64,000 nucleotides of DNA from Palsa-661 sp035535015 (GCA_035535015.1 DATLQU010000060.1:1-64000), one strand, 5' to 3'; shown: positions 42,890 to 51,799, counted from the stretch's first letter. Translations and numbers: made by a program. The notes: generated by a model not told the origin, from the letters alone.

Positions 42890-43936
42890 ATGACCTGGAT
42901 GATCTACGGCGCCTACGGTTACACCGGTCGGCTGGTGGCCGCCCTGGCCACCGAACGCGGTGAGCTCCCGGTCCTGGCCGGCCGCGACAGCCGACGGCTG
43001 CGCGATCTGGGAGAGCTCTTCCAACTCGAACACCGGGCCTTCGACCTCTCCGATCCGGCCGCCGCCCGCCAGGGCCTCGACGGGATCGATGCCGTGGCCC
43101 ACTGCGCCGGGCCCTTCTCGGCCACGGCCATGCCCATGGTGGACGCCTGTCTGGCCGGCGGCACCCACTACCTCGACATCACCGGCGAGATCGACGTCTT
43201 CGAAGCGGTGTTGGCCCGGTCGGCCGAGGCCCAGGCGGCCGACGTGGCGCTTCTGCCCGGCTCGGGATTCGACGTCGTGCCGTCGGACTGTCTGGCCGCC
43301 ATGCTGGCCCGGGCCCTGCCCGAGGCCGTCCGGCTCGAGCTCGCCATCAAGATGGGCGGCGGCGTCTCCCCGGGGACGGCCAAGACGGCCCTGGAGTCGC
43401 TCGGTACTCCCGGCCGGGCCCGCATCGACGGGGTCATCGGGCCCATCCCGGCCGACCGCCGCCGCCGGCAGGTCACCTTCGCCGACGGCAAGGCCTCGGT
43501 CTTCGCCATCGCCTGGGGCGACGTCTCGACGGCCTACCACTCGACCGGCATCGGCGACATCGTCGTCTACGCCGCCCTGCCCGCCGCCGTCGGTGCCGTC
43601 ACCGGCATGGCCCAGATGGCCGGACCGGCAGCGCGCAGCCGACTGGTCCAGGGATCGCTCAAGCGTCTGGTCGGTCGGCTTCCCGGTCCCTCGGCCAAGG
43701 CCCGATCGGAAGGGGCCGGTCAACTCTGGGGACAGGTCACCGACAGAAACGGCAAGCGGCTGCAGGGAACCATCACCACCCTGAACGGCTACGACCTGAC
43801 GGCCGACTCCGTGGTCCGGATCGCCCAGCTCTTGAGTGCCGGCAAGGTCGAGCCCGGGGCTCTCACTCCGTCGCAGGCGTTCGGGCCCGACTTCGTCCGC
43901 GAGCTCGACGGCTCCGTGGTCCACCCCATCGTCTGA
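42890..43936 (+). CDS. Saccharopine-dehydrogenase-like NAD(P) protein (trans-acting enoyl reductase type)
   Basis: A 348-residue protein with an N-terminal Rossmann fold: WMIYGAYGYTGRLVAALATERG (GxxGxTG nucleotide-binding loop), HCAGPFSATAMPMVDACLAGGTHYLDITGE. This is the saccharopine dehydrogenase-like family that includes mycobacterial trans-acting enoyl reductases and many uncharacterised oxidoreductases. The C-terminal half has a hydrophobic stretch (IVVYAALPAAVGAVTGMAQMAG), possibly membrane-associated. It may reduce a CoA or lipid-linked intermediate; the substrate is unknown. ATG 42890 follows a GAGGTGG stretch. It is the third gene of the run after the P450. Confidence 0.8.
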   Translation: MTWMIYGAYGYTGRLVAALATERGELPVLAGRDSRRLRDLGELFQLEHRAFDLSDPAAARQGLDGIDAVAHCAGPFSATAMPMVDACLAGGTHYLDITGEIDVFEAVLARSAEAQAADVALLPGSGFDVVPSDCLAAMLARALPEAVRLELAIKMGGGVSPGTAKTALESLGTPGRARIDGVIGPIPADRRRRQVTFADGKASVFAIAWGDVSTAYHSTGIGDIVVYAALPAAVGAVTGMAQMAGPAARSRLVQGSLKRLVGRLPGPSAKARSEGAGQLWGQVTDRNGKRLQGTITTLNGYDLTADSVVRIAQLLSAGKVEPGALTPSQAFGPDFVRELDGSVVHPIV

Positions 43937-43962
43937 CCGGGTCGCGACAGAGAGGGGACGAC

Positions 43963-44415
43963 ATGGTGGCCAGTGCCGGCGGAGGGTTCGCCCTCCTCCT
44001 CTTCTTCGTCTACCTGGCCGTCATCGCCGTGGTGGTCGTCGCCTGGGGACAGATCCTGGCCAAGGCCGGGTACAGCCCCTGGTTGTGCCTCTTGGCCCTC
44101 GTCCCCTTCGTCAATCTCGTCATGTTCCTGGTCTTCGCCTTCAGCCGTTGGCCGAACCAGCGCCAACCCGGTGTCGGCTACGGCCCACCGCCCGGAGCTG
44201 CATGGGGCCCGCCGCCCCAGAGCGCCGGCTATCCGCACCCCCCGAGCGCCGGTTATCCGCCCGCCGGGGGCTACCCGCCCGCCGGGGGCTACCCGCCGGT
44301 CGGGGCCTACCCGCCCGCCGCGCCGGAGACCACTCCCCCCACCGTTCCCGGCAACTATCCGCCCGGCACCCCGCCCCAGGCGCCCCAGCCACCCCCGTCG
44401 GGCGGCATGGTCTGA
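43963..44415 (+). CDS. Small membrane protein with a Pro/Gly/Tyr-rich repeat tail
   Basis: A 150-residue protein. Residues about 7-62 form two membrane helices (FALLLFFVYLAVIAVVVVAWG and LCLLALVPFVNLVMFLVFAF), separated by the short AKAGYSPW turn. The C-terminal ~85 residues are a low-complexity tail with repeats of GYPPAGG and related units, common on actinobacterial membrane proteins. It has no recognised enzymatic domain. ATG 43963 is preceded by GAGAGGGGA. It ends 13 bp before the convergent fadE27-like stop. Confidence 0.7.
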   Translation: MVASAGGGFALLLFFVYLAVIAVVVVAWGQILAKAGYSPWLCLLALVPFVNLVMFLVFAFSRWPNQRQPGVGYGPPPGAAWGPPPQSAGYPHPPSAGYPPAGGYPPAGGYPPVGAYPPAAPETTPPTVPGNYPPGTPPQAPQPPPSGGMV

Positions 44416-44428
44416 GCGGTCGGGTCTG

Positions 44429-45550
44429 TCAGGCCGGTTCGGTGGCCAGGAACTGACCGAGCCGCAACAAGCTGGGGGTGGTGCCGCCCAGGGTCAGGGC
44501 CAGATGCTTGGTGCGCAGGAAGTGCCGGTGCAACGGGTAGTCGCGGTCGACCCCGACCCCGCCGTGGAGGTGCTGGGCCCCGTGGACGGCCCGCTGGGCG
44601 CCCTCGTCGGCCCAGTACTTGGCCACCGCCACCTCGGCCGCCGCCGGCAGGCCTTCGGCCAGTCGCCAGGCTGCCTGCCAGGAGGTGAGCCGGACCGCTT
44701 CGGTGTCGATGTAGGCGTCGGCGGCCCGCTGACCGACGGCCTGGAAGGTGGCGATGGGCTTTCCGAACTGCTCCCGCTCGGTGGTGTAGGCGGCCGTCAG
44801 CTTCACCGCCGCCTGGCAGGCGCCCGAGATCTCCAGGCAGTAGGCGGTGGCCGCCCGTTCGAGCAGCCACTCGAGCGCGGTGGCGGCGTCCTCGCCCTCC
44901 ACCAGCAGAGCCTCGGGCCCGACGGTGACCCCGGCGAACTCCATCTCCGCCTCGTACTGCCAGCTGGTCGTCTCCTGCCGGAGCCGGCTCAGGCCGGCGG
45001 CCGAGGGATCGACGAGGAAGAGGGCCACCCCGCCGTCCTCGGTCCGGGCCGAGACGACCACGGCGTCGGCGATCATCCCCACCGGGACCTCGGCCTTCAG
45101 CCCGTCGAGTCGCCAGCCGTCTCCTTGGCGGGTCGCCGTCAAGGTCGGCTTCCAGGGATCGGCGCCCGGCTCGACCAGCGCACCGGTCAGGATGGTGTCA
45201 CCGGCGACTACTCCGGGCAGCCATCTCTGCTGCTGCTCGGCGCTGCCGAACTCGGCGATCGGCCCGGCGCCGAGGACGACACTGGCGGTGAAGGGGACGG
45301 CGCCGGCGTGACGACCGATCTCCTCGGCCACGATGGCGGCGGCCAGGAAACCGAGACCGGCCCCGCCGCAGGATTCGGGCAGGGCCACGCCGAGCAGGCC
45401 GGCCGATCCGAGCTCGGCCCAGAGCTTCCGGTCGATCCGCTCGTCGCCCGCCTCCACCTCCTTCAGCCGTTCCGGCGTGGAGAGGTCGTTCAAGATGCGC
45501 GCCGCCAGTTCCCGTACGGCGTCCTGCTCTTCGCTGAAGGAGAAGTCCAT
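44429..45550 (-). CDS. fadE27: FadE27/ChsE5-like acyl-CoA dehydrogenase subunit
   Basis: A 373-residue acyl-CoA dehydrogenase-family protein starting MDFSFSEEQDAVRELAARIL, the same length I recall for mycobacterial FadE27 (ChsE5). The C-terminal QHLHGGVGVDRDYPLHRHFLRTKHLALTLGG mirrors FadE27/28-type subunits. With the FadE26-like partner 49 bp upstream it should form a heterotetrameric ChsE4-ChsE5 type enzyme that starts a beta-oxidation cycle on the full-length or C24 sterol side chain. It is the second gene of the pair behind the KstR-like site at 46792. Confidence 0.87.
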   Translation of the reverse strand: MDFSFSEEQDAVRELAARILNDLSTPERLKEVEAGDERIDRKLWAELGSAGLLGVALPESCGGAGLGFLAAAIVAEEIGRHAGAVPFTASVVLGAGPIAEFGSAEQQQRWLPGVVAGDTILTGALVEPGADPWKPTLTATRQGDGWRLDGLKAEVPVGMIADAVVVSARTEDGGVALFLVDPSAAGLSRLRQETTSWQYEAEMEFAGVTVGPEALLVEGEDAATALEWLLERAATAYCLEISGACQAAVKLTAAYTTEREQFGKPIATFQAVGQRAADAYIDTEAVRLTSWQAAWRLAEGLPAAAEVAVAKYWADEGAQRAVHGAQHLHGGVGVDRDYPLHRHFLRTKHLALTLGGTTPSLLRLGQFLATEPA

Positions 45551-45599
45551 GGTCGAGTCCTCGTGTCCGTCGTCGGTGGAGTGAGCGCGGCCGGTCGGC

Positions 45600-46775
45600 T
45601 CAGCGCAGGGACCGGGGCATGCCCAGGCCGAAGATGGCGATCAGGTCCCGCTGGATCTCGTTCGTCCCACCGCCGAAGGTCAGGATGATCAAGCCGCGGG
45701 AGTAGGCCTCGAGCCGGCCTTTGAGCGCCGCGCCCGGTGAGTCCCGCTTCAGGTAGCCCGCCTGGCCGATGATCTCGGACAGGGTCCGGAGGGCCTCCAT
45801 GTAGAACTCGGTGCCGAAGACCTTGATGCTGGAGGCGTCGGCGATCTCGAGCCGGCCCTGGGTGCCCTGCCAGGCCACCTTCCAGTTGATCAGCTTCAGG
45901 AATTCGAGCTTGGCGTAGACGCGGGCCAGGTGCAGCTGCACCCACTCCTGGTCGATCACCCGGCGGCCGTCGGCCAACTTGGTCTGCTGGGCCCAGGCCC
46001 GGACGTCGCCCAGGGCCCGCTCGATGATGCCCGGCGAACAGAGGGTCACCCGCTCGTGGTTCAACTGGTTGGTGATCAGTGACCAGCCGTTGTTGATCCC
46101 GCCCACGATGTTCGTGACCGGGACCCGGACGTCCTCCCAGAAGGTGTAGTTGATGTTGTGGTCGCCGAGCAGCTGCATGGGCACCACTCGGACCCCGGGG
46201 GTGTCCATGGGGACGATCACCATGGAGATGCCCTTGTGCTTGGAGGCCTCGGGATCGGTCCGGACGGCCAGCCAGCAGTAGTCGGCGTCCCCGGCCAGGC
46301 TGGTGAAGATCTTGGCCCCGTTGATGACCAGCTCGTCCCCGTCGACCACGGCCTTGGTCTGCAGGGCGGCCAGGTCGGTGCCGGCGTTCGGCTCGGTGTA
46401 GCCGATGCAGAAGTGGATGTCGCCGGCCAGGATCTTGGGCAGGAAGAACTGCTTCTGCTCGTCGCTGCCGAAGTTCATGATGGTGGGCCCGACGGTGTTG
46501 ATGGTCAGCATCGGCACCGGCGCCCCGGAGCGCATCGACTCGTCGAAGAAGATGAACTGCTCGATGGCCGAGCGGCCCTGGCCGCCCCATTCCTTGGGCC
46601 AGCCGATGCCCAGCCAGCCGTCGCTGGCCATCTGCTTGGTGATCCGCCGGGGGGTGGCGCCGATGCCGTGGCTCTGGGCCAGCTCCTCCTCGACCTCGGG
46701 GGTGAGCAGAGTGGTGTAGTAGTCCCGGAGCTCGCGCCGCAGGGCCTGCTGCTCCTCGGTGTAGCCGATCTCCAT
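45600..46775 (-). CDS. fadE26: FadE26/ChsE4-like acyl-CoA dehydrogenase subunit
   Basis: A 391-residue acyl-CoA dehydrogenase. It starts MEIGYTEEQQALRRELRDYY and contains GWPKEWGGQGRSAIEQFIFFDE, CIGYTEPNAGTDLAALQT and a C-terminal ILTFGGGTNEIQRDLIA in which the classical YEG is FGG, as in FadE26 (ChsE4). ATG 46775 is chosen: the open frame runs to 46835, but that segment contains the KstR-like operator, and GGGACGG lies just upstream of this ATG. Together with the FadE27-like gene it belongs to an early side-chain beta-oxidation cycle. Confidence 0.88.
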   Translation of the reverse strand: MEIGYTEEQQALRRELRDYYTTLLTPEVEEELAQSHGIGATPRRITKQMASDGWLGIGWPKEWGGQGRSAIEQFIFFDESMRSGAPVPMLTINTVGPTIMNFGSDEQKQFFLPKILAGDIHFCIGYTEPNAGTDLAALQTKAVVDGDELVINGAKIFTSLAGDADYCWLAVRTDPEASKHKGISMVIVPMDTPGVRVVPMQLLGDHNINYTFWEDVRVPVTNIVGGINNGWSLITNQLNHERVTLCSPGIIERALGDVRAWAQQTKLADGRRVIDQEWVQLHLARVYAKLEFLKLINWKVAWQGTQGRLEIADASSIKVFGTEFYMEALRTLSEIIGQAGYLKRDSPGAALKGRLEAYSRGLIILTFGGGTNEIQRDLIAIFGLGMPRSLR

Positions 46776-46791
46776 CTGCCGTCCCTTCTTT

Positions 46792-46805
46792 TGGAACAGG
46801 TTACA
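46792..46805. promoter_or_regulatory. KstR-like operator before the fadE26/fadE27-like pair
   Basis: TGGAACAGGTTACA matches TNNAACNNGTTNNA at all fixed positions. It lies 16 bp before the fadE26-like ATG on the minus strand. The divergent GNAT gene starts about 70-80 bp on the other side. Confidence 0.75.
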
Positions 46806-46872
46806 TTTCGCCTTCTTGACGGGCCAGGTCGTCACCGGCCGGCCGATCAGCGCTCACGTTACGATCCCGACG

Positions 46873-47352
46873 GTGAGAGACGGGATCAGGGTGGAACTGG
46901 TACCCGCCTGGACGACCTGGCCGCTGCGCCAGGAGGTCCTGCGTCCCGGCCGGGCCGTCCGCGACTGCATCTACCCGGGAGAGGACGACCCCCGGGCCGC
47001 CCACGGGGCCGCTCTCGAGCGGTCGGGCCAGGCCGGGGCGGACTTCACCGTGGTGGCCGTCGGGGTCCTGCTCCCCGAGGCACCGGCCTGGGACCCGGAC
47101 GCCGACGACGGTTGGCGGATCCGGGGCATGGCCACCCGGGCCGACAGCCGGGGCCGGGGCCTCGGCGGTTGGGTCCTGGACCTCTTGATCGGCCAGGTGG
47201 CCGCCCGGGGGGGCGGACTGCTCTGGTGCAACGCCCGGACCCCGGCGCTCCGTCTCTACCAGAGAGCCGACTTCGTGGCCCGCGGTGACGTCTTCGAACT
47301 GCCCGAGATCGGGCCCCACCAGCTGATGTGGCGGACGGTGCCGCCCCGGTAG
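46873..47352 (+). CDS. GNAT-family acetyltransferase
   Basis: A 159-residue GNAT protein. The acetyl-CoA binding motif A is IRGMATRADSRGRGLGGWVLDLL, with the (R/Q)xxGx(G/A) loop at RGRGLG, and the C-terminal LWCNARTPALRLYQRADFVARGD is the usual motif B. The substrate is unknown. GTG 46873 is used as start; an in-frame TTG at 46816 would add 19 residues. It is divergent from the fadE26-like gene and ends 131 bp before the thiolase gene. It may be unrelated to sterol metabolism. Confidence 0.75.
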   Translation: MRDGIRVELVPAWTTWPLRQEVLRPGRAVRDCIYPGEDDPRAAHGAALERSGQAGADFTVVAVGVLLPEAPAWDPDADDGWRIRGMATRADSRGRGLGGWVLDLLIGQVAARGGGLLWCNARTPALRLYQRADFVARGDVFELPEIGPHQLMWRTVPPR

Positions 47353-47427
47353 GCGGTACCGGAGAGGACCGGCGGGCCGGGCCATGTGCCCGGAGTTCCC
47401 CCGTCCCCGTAGTCTGTGCGGCCAGAG

Positions 47428-47467
47428 CCAGTGGACGCCAGGTCCAGTGGACGCCAGGTCCAGTGGA
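47428..47467. repeat. 16-bp tandem repeat (2.5 copies) upstream of the thiolase gene
   Basis: CCAGTGGACGCCAGGT occurs perfectly at 47428-47443 and 47444-47459, followed by a half unit CCAGTGGA at 47460-47467 that runs into the AGAAGGAG ribosome binding region of the thiolase gene. The copies are identical, implying a recent duplication or a selected multi-site element. Confidence 0.85.
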
Positions 47468-47483
47468 AGAAGGAGCCCCTCTC

Positions 47484-48686
47484 ATGCCCGAAGCCGTCAT
47501 CGTCGCCGCCGGACGCACGCCGATCGGCCGTGCCAACAAGGGCTCGCTGGTCAGCTGCCGGCCCGACAACCTGGCCGCCCACGTCGTCAAGCAGGTACTG
47601 GCCAAGATCCCCCAACTCGACCCGAACACCGTCGAGGACCTGATCATGGGCTGCGGACAACCCGCCGGCGAGGCCGGCTACAACGTCGGCCGGGTGGCAG
47701 CCATCCTGGCCGGCCTCGATGTGCCCGGGGTGACGGTCAACCGCTACTGCTCCTCGTCGCTCCAGACCATCCGGATGGCCGCCCACGCCATCAAGGCGGG
47801 CGAGGGCGACGTCTTCGTGGCCGCCGGGGTGGAGACGGTCAGCCGCTTCCAGTACGGCGCCTCGGACACGGGGCCCCACAACAACGCCTTCGCCGAGGCC
47901 GAGAGCCGGACGGCGGCACGCGCCGCCAAGGCGGGCGACCCCTGGACGCCGTTGAAGGGTCTGCCCGACGTCTACATCGCCATGGGCCAGACGGCCGAGA
48001 ACGTGGCCGAGTACGAGAAGGTGAGCCGCCAGGAGATGGACGAGTTCGCCGCCCTCAGCCAGCAGCGGGCCGTGGCCTCCCAGGGAAACGGTTTCTTCGA
48101 ACGCGAGATCATCCCCGTCACCCTGGACGACGGCACCGTGGTCACGAAGGACGACGGCCCGCGGGCCGGGACCACGGTGGAGGGACTGGCGCAGTTGAAG
48201 CCCGTCTTCCGTGAAGGCGGGAGCATCACCGCCGGCAACGCCTGCCCCCTGAACGACGGGGCCGCCGCCGTGGTCGTCATGTCCGACAGCCGGGCCCGCC
48301 AGCTCGGCATCACCCCTTTGGCCCGGATCGTGGCCAGTGGGGTCTCCGCCCTCGATCCCGAGATCATGGGTCTCGGTCCGATCAGTGCCTGCCGGCAGGC
48401 ACTGGGCCGGGCCGGCAAGACGATCGACGACATCGACCTGGTCGAGATCAACGAAGCCTTCGCCGCCCAGGTGATCCCGTCGGCCAAGCAGCTCGGCATC
48501 GACTGGGACAAGCTGAACGTGAAGGGTGGCTCCATCGCCCTCGGTCACCCCTTCGGTATGACGGGCGCCCGGATCATGACGACGCTGCTGAACGCCCTGG
48601 AGGACGAAGGCAAGACCTGGGGCCTCGAGTCGATGTGCGTGGGCGGCGGACAGGGCATGGCCATGATCGTGGAGAGGCTCTCGTAG
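47484..48686 (+). CDS. Acetyl-CoA acyltransferase (thiolase)
   Basis: A 400-residue thiolase. The nucleophilic Cys is C89 (VNRYCSSSLQ); the other active-site motifs GNACPLNDGAAA, VEINEAFAAQ, GGSIALGHPFGMTGARI (His) and the second Cys in MCVGGGQGMA are all present. It catalyses the thiolytic step of beta-oxidation, cleaving acetyl- or propionyl-CoA from 3-oxoacyl-CoAs. It differs from mycobacterial FadA5 in the Cys loop, so its assignment to sterol side chains rests on location. ATG 47484 has AAGGAG upstream, after a tandem-repeat leader; no KstR-like site was seen. Confidence 0.9.
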   Translation: MPEAVIVAAGRTPIGRANKGSLVSCRPDNLAAHVVKQVLAKIPQLDPNTVEDLIMGCGQPAGEAGYNVGRVAAILAGLDVPGVTVNRYCSSSLQTIRMAAHAIKAGEGDVFVAAGVETVSRFQYGASDTGPHNNAFAEAESRTAARAAKAGDPWTPLKGLPDVYIAMGQTAENVAEYEKVSRQEMDEFAALSQQRAVASQGNGFFEREIIPVTLDDGTVVTKDDGPRAGTTVEGLAQLKPVFREGGSITAGNACPLNDGAAAVVVMSDSRARQLGITPLARIVASGVSALDPEIMGLGPISACRQALGRAGKTIDDIDLVEINEAFAAQVIPSAKQLGIDWDKLNVKGGSIALGHPFGMTGARIMTTLLNALEDEGKTWGLESMCVGGGQGMAMIVERLS

Positions 48687-48748
48687 ACGTTTCGGCCGTA
48701 GACGACGGGCGTATCATCCGGCGGTCCGAGAGACAGGGGGGGGGACCG

Positions 48749-50311
48749 GTGAGCGAGGGCATCTACGACGTCGGGTCGATGTGGGAGTTGGTGGCCCGGC
48801 GCGCCGCGGCGTCGCCCGACCGGACCATGCTGATCGACGAGCAGGACCGGCAGCTGACCTTCGGGGAGTTCGCCGATCGCTGCGAGACGGTGGCGGCCGG
48901 ACTGTACGAGATGGGTATCGGTCCGGGGACGGTCGTCTCCTGGCAGCTGCCCAGCCGGATCGAGACCATCGTCCTCTCGATGGCCCTGGCCCGGTTGGGT
49001 GCGGTCCAGAACCCGATCATCCATATCTACCGCGAGCGGGAAGTGGCGTTCGCGCTGCGGCAGACCGGGGCCTCCTTCTTCTTCGTGCCCGGCCTCTGGA
49101 AGGAGGTCGACTACGTGGCCATGGCCGAGAAGATCGGCCGGGAGCTCGACCCGGGACCGAGGATCGTGGTCGCCTACGACGGGCTGCCCGAAGGCGATCC
49201 CTCGGTGCTGCCTGCGCCGCCGGGGGCCGGGTCCGGTGACGACGAGCGCTGGATCTACTACACGTCGGGGACGACGTCGGATCCGAAAGGCGTCCGGCAC
49301 ACCGATCTGACCCTGGTCAACGGCGGCCGCGGGCTGGCCGTGGCCTGCGCCATGTCGGAGGACGACGTCGGGTCCATCGCCTTCCCCTTCGCCCATATCG
49401 CCGGGCCCGACTATCTGGTGATGGTGCTCGCGCTCGGCTTTCCGGCCGTGCTGCTGGAGTCGTTCATCCCCACCCTGGCCGTCAGTGTCTTCAGCCGGCA
49501 CGGGGTGACCATGGCCGGCGGGAGCACCGCCTTCTACCAGGTCTATCTGAACGAGCAGCGCAAGCAGCCGGGCGTGAAGATCATCCCCAGCCTGAAGTGC
49601 CTCTCCGGCGGCGGGGCACCGATGCCGCCCGAGGTCTTCTACGAGGTGGGACGCGAGATCGGGGTCAAGGTGGTCCACGGCTACGGGATGACCGAGATCC
49701 CCATGATCTGCATGGGGACCATGACCGACACGGACGACCAGTTGGCCAACACGGTGGGCAAGCCGGTTTTTGGTGCCGAGATCCGGATCGTGACCCTCGA
49801 GGGCGACGTCGCCCCCGCCGGGGTCGACGGCGAGGTGCGGGTGAAAGGGGCCATGGTCTGCCAGGGCTACACCGATCCGGCCATGACCGCCGAAGCCTTC
49901 GACGGCGACGGCTACTTCCGCACCGGCGACGTCGGCCACTTCCGGGCCGACGGCCATGTGGTGCTGACCGGCCGGTTGAAGGACATCATCATCCGCAAGG
50001 GCGAGAACATCTCGGCCAAGGAGATCGAGGACCTGCTCTACGAACACCCGAAGGTGGGCGACGTGGCCGTGATCGGGCTGGCCGACCGCGAACGCGGCGA
50101 GAGGGTCTGCGCCGTCGTCCAGACAGCCGAGGGGGCCGAGCCCTTGACCATGGCCGAGATGATCGGCCACCTGAAGGCGGCCGGGCTGATGGCCCAGAAG
50201 ATCCCCGAGCAACTCGAGGTGGTCGACGCCCTACCGCGCAACGAAACCCTGAACAAGATCCTCAAGTACAAGCTGCGCGAGGAGTACGCCGACAAGCCCT
50301 TCCCCGGCTGA
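48749..50311 (+). CDS. Acyl-CoA ligase (ANL family)
   Basis: A 520-residue AMP-dependent acyl-CoA ligase. P-loop YYTSGTTSDPKGVRHT, then GYGMTEIPMI, GDVGHFRADGHVVLTGRLKD and the C-terminal catalytic Lys in NETLNKILKYKLRE are intact. The style is that of cyclohexanecarboxylate-CoA or medium-chain ligases; it may activate ring-derived or side-chain acids, but the substrate cannot be fixed. GTG 48749 is preceded by a G-rich stretch; the open frame reaches back into the thiolase gene, but that part is out of register with family N-termini. It lies 62 bp downstream of the thiolase gene. Confidence 0.83.
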   Translation: MSEGIYDVGSMWELVARRAAASPDRTMLIDEQDRQLTFGEFADRCETVAAGLYEMGIGPGTVVSWQLPSRIETIVLSMALARLGAVQNPIIHIYREREVAFALRQTGASFFFVPGLWKEVDYVAMAEKIGRELDPGPRIVVAYDGLPEGDPSVLPAPPGAGSGDDERWIYYTSGTTSDPKGVRHTDLTLVNGGRGLAVACAMSEDDVGSIAFPFAHIAGPDYLVMVLALGFPAVLLESFIPTLAVSVFSRHGVTMAGGSTAFYQVYLNEQRKQPGVKIIPSLKCLSGGGAPMPPEVFYEVGREIGVKVVHGYGMTEIPMICMGTMTDTDDQLANTVGKPVFGAEIRIVTLEGDVAPAGVDGEVRVKGAMVCQGYTDPAMTAEAFDGDGYFRTGDVGHFRADGHVVLTGRLKDIIIRKGENISAKEIEDLLYEHPKVGDVAVIGLADRERGERVCAVVQTAEGAEPLTMAEMIGHLKAAGLMAQKIPEQLEVVDALPRNETLNKILKYKLREEYADKPFPG

Positions 50312-50422
50312 CCCGTCGGGGTCGGCCGGAGTCCGGCGGTCCGAAGCCCTGGTGGCCCTCCCGGCGTCGGCTCGTGCGTTGCCTGGGTCGTTCGACGAAC
50401 CGGTGCGTCGGAGAGGGTGGGG

Positions 50423-51556
50423 TCAGGAGGCCTTGCGCCGCCGCACCGGGGCCGCCGGGGCGGCGGCCGCCGTCACCGCCGACTCGAGTTCCTGGCGGCT
50501 CATCTTGGACCGGCCCTCGATGCCGAGAGCCGTAGCCCGCTTGGCCAGCTCGGTCTTGCTCAGCGCCGACAGATCCCGGGAGGCCTTCGACGAGCCGGTG
50601 ACGCCGCCGCGGCCGGCGGACTTCTCGCCGACCGTCGCCGTCGTCTTGGTAGTACGGGCCTTATCTGTCCCTGCTTTGGCCCTCCCGTCCTTGGCCCTCC
50701 CGGCCTTGGCAGTCGCCGACTCGGACCCCCCGGAGGCGGGAACGAGCGGTGACACCTCGGCGTTGCCGGGACGGTGGTCACGCGCCGCCCTCACGCTGGC
50801 CTGGAGGGCGTCCATCAGGTCCACCACCGGGGCGGCCTGCTTGGTGGTGCTGTCCGAGACCACGGTCTCGCCCTGTCGCTTGCGGGCGATCAGCTCTTCG
50901 ACACGCTCGCGGTAGGTGTCGGAATAGTTCTCGGGATCCCACTCGGCTGACATCGATTCGATCAGGAGTTTGGCCGTGTCTATCTCCCGGTCCTTGAAAC
51001 TGATCTCCCCGGGAAGGGAGCCGATCTCGCTGACGGGGTCGCGCACCTCGTCGCCGAAGAACATGGTCTCGAGCACGAGCACCTTCTCCTCGGGCCGGAC
51101 GGCCACCAGATGCTGCTTGGAGCGCATGACGAAGGTGGCGATGCCCGTCTTCTGGGTGGCGCCCATGGCCTGGCGGAGAAGCTCGTAGGCCTTCTGGGCG
51201 TCGTTGCCCTGAGGGGCGAGGTAGTAGCTCGACTTGTAGTAGATCGGGTCGATGGCCTCGAGGTCGACGAAGTCGACGATCTCGATGGTCCGCGACGCCC
51301 CCGGTTCGACGGCCTCGAGCTCCTCGGGGAGCACGATCACGTACTCACCCCCGCCGATCTCGTAGCCCTTCACGATGTCGGCGAACTCGACTTCGGCACC
51401 GGTCCGCTCGTTGATGCGCTTGTTCCGGATCCGGTCGGACGTGCCTTCTTGGAACTGGTGGAAGCGGATCGCCTTGTCCTCCGTGGCCGAGTAGAGGCCC
51501 ACGGGGATGTTGACCAGGCCGAAGCTCAACGACCCGGTCCAGATTGCCCTCGCCAC
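50423..51556 (-). CDS. ku: Ku protein (NHEJ) with a C-terminal SAP/Rho-N-like extension
   Basis: A 377-residue bacterial Ku, the homodimeric DNA-end-binding protein of non-homologous end joining. The core is standard: ARAIWTGSLSFGLVNIPVGLYSAT, FHQFQEGTSDRIRNKR, YYLAPQG and RVEELIARKRQG (to about residue 250). A Ser/Ala/Lys-rich linker follows, then a helix-extended-loop-helix segment (LSALSKTELAKRATALGIEGRSKMSRQELESAV) like SAP or Rho-N domains. GTG 51556 is preceded by AAAGGAG. No ligase D is next to it; the partner must be encoded elsewhere. Confidence 0.93.
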   Translation of the reverse strand: MARAIWTGSLSFGLVNIPVGLYSATEDKAIRFHQFQEGTSDRIRNKRINERTGAEVEFADIVKGYEIGGGEYVIVLPEELEAVEPGASRTIEIVDFVDLEAIDPIYYKSSYYLAPQGNDAQKAYELLRQAMGATQKTGIATFVMRSKQHLVAVRPEEKVLVLETMFFGDEVRDPVSEIGSLPGEISFKDREIDTAKLLIESMSAEWDPENYSDTYRERVEELIARKRQGETVVSDSTTKQAAPVVDLMDALQASVRAARDHRPGNAEVSPLVPASGGSESATAKAGRAKDGRAKAGTDKARTTKTTATVGEKSAGRGGVTGSSKASRDLSALSKTELAKRATALGIEGRSKMSRQELESAVTAAAAPAAPVRRRKAS

Positions 51557-51799
51557 GGGATTCTCCTTTCGGCCGGGGACCCTCCAGTCAACCAGGACCT
51601 CTACCCCCTGACCAGGCCTTTCACCACCCATGTGGGGCGAGATGGCCTCTGACCTGCGACGACGGGCACATCCACCACGCTGTTACAGCCACTTGCGACA
51701 CTGAGAACGAGGTCCGGGCACCCCTGCAGGGAGGCGGCAGGCCGAAGGAGACGGCTTCCCCGCCGGGGCAGAGCCGGAGACAGCGTGAGGAGGTGAGAG

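Noticed and set aside
46776..46835. N-terminal extension of the fadE26-like gene
   Set aside because: It would put the KstR-like operator inside the coding region and gives a Lys/Phe-rich start unlike FadE26; ATG 46775 has a suitable ribosome site.
50325..50337. GCCGGA-G-TCCGGC palindrome after an acyl-CoA ligase gene
   Set aside because: The one-base centre cannot form a loop, there is no T-run, and such short palindromes are expected by chance in this GC content.
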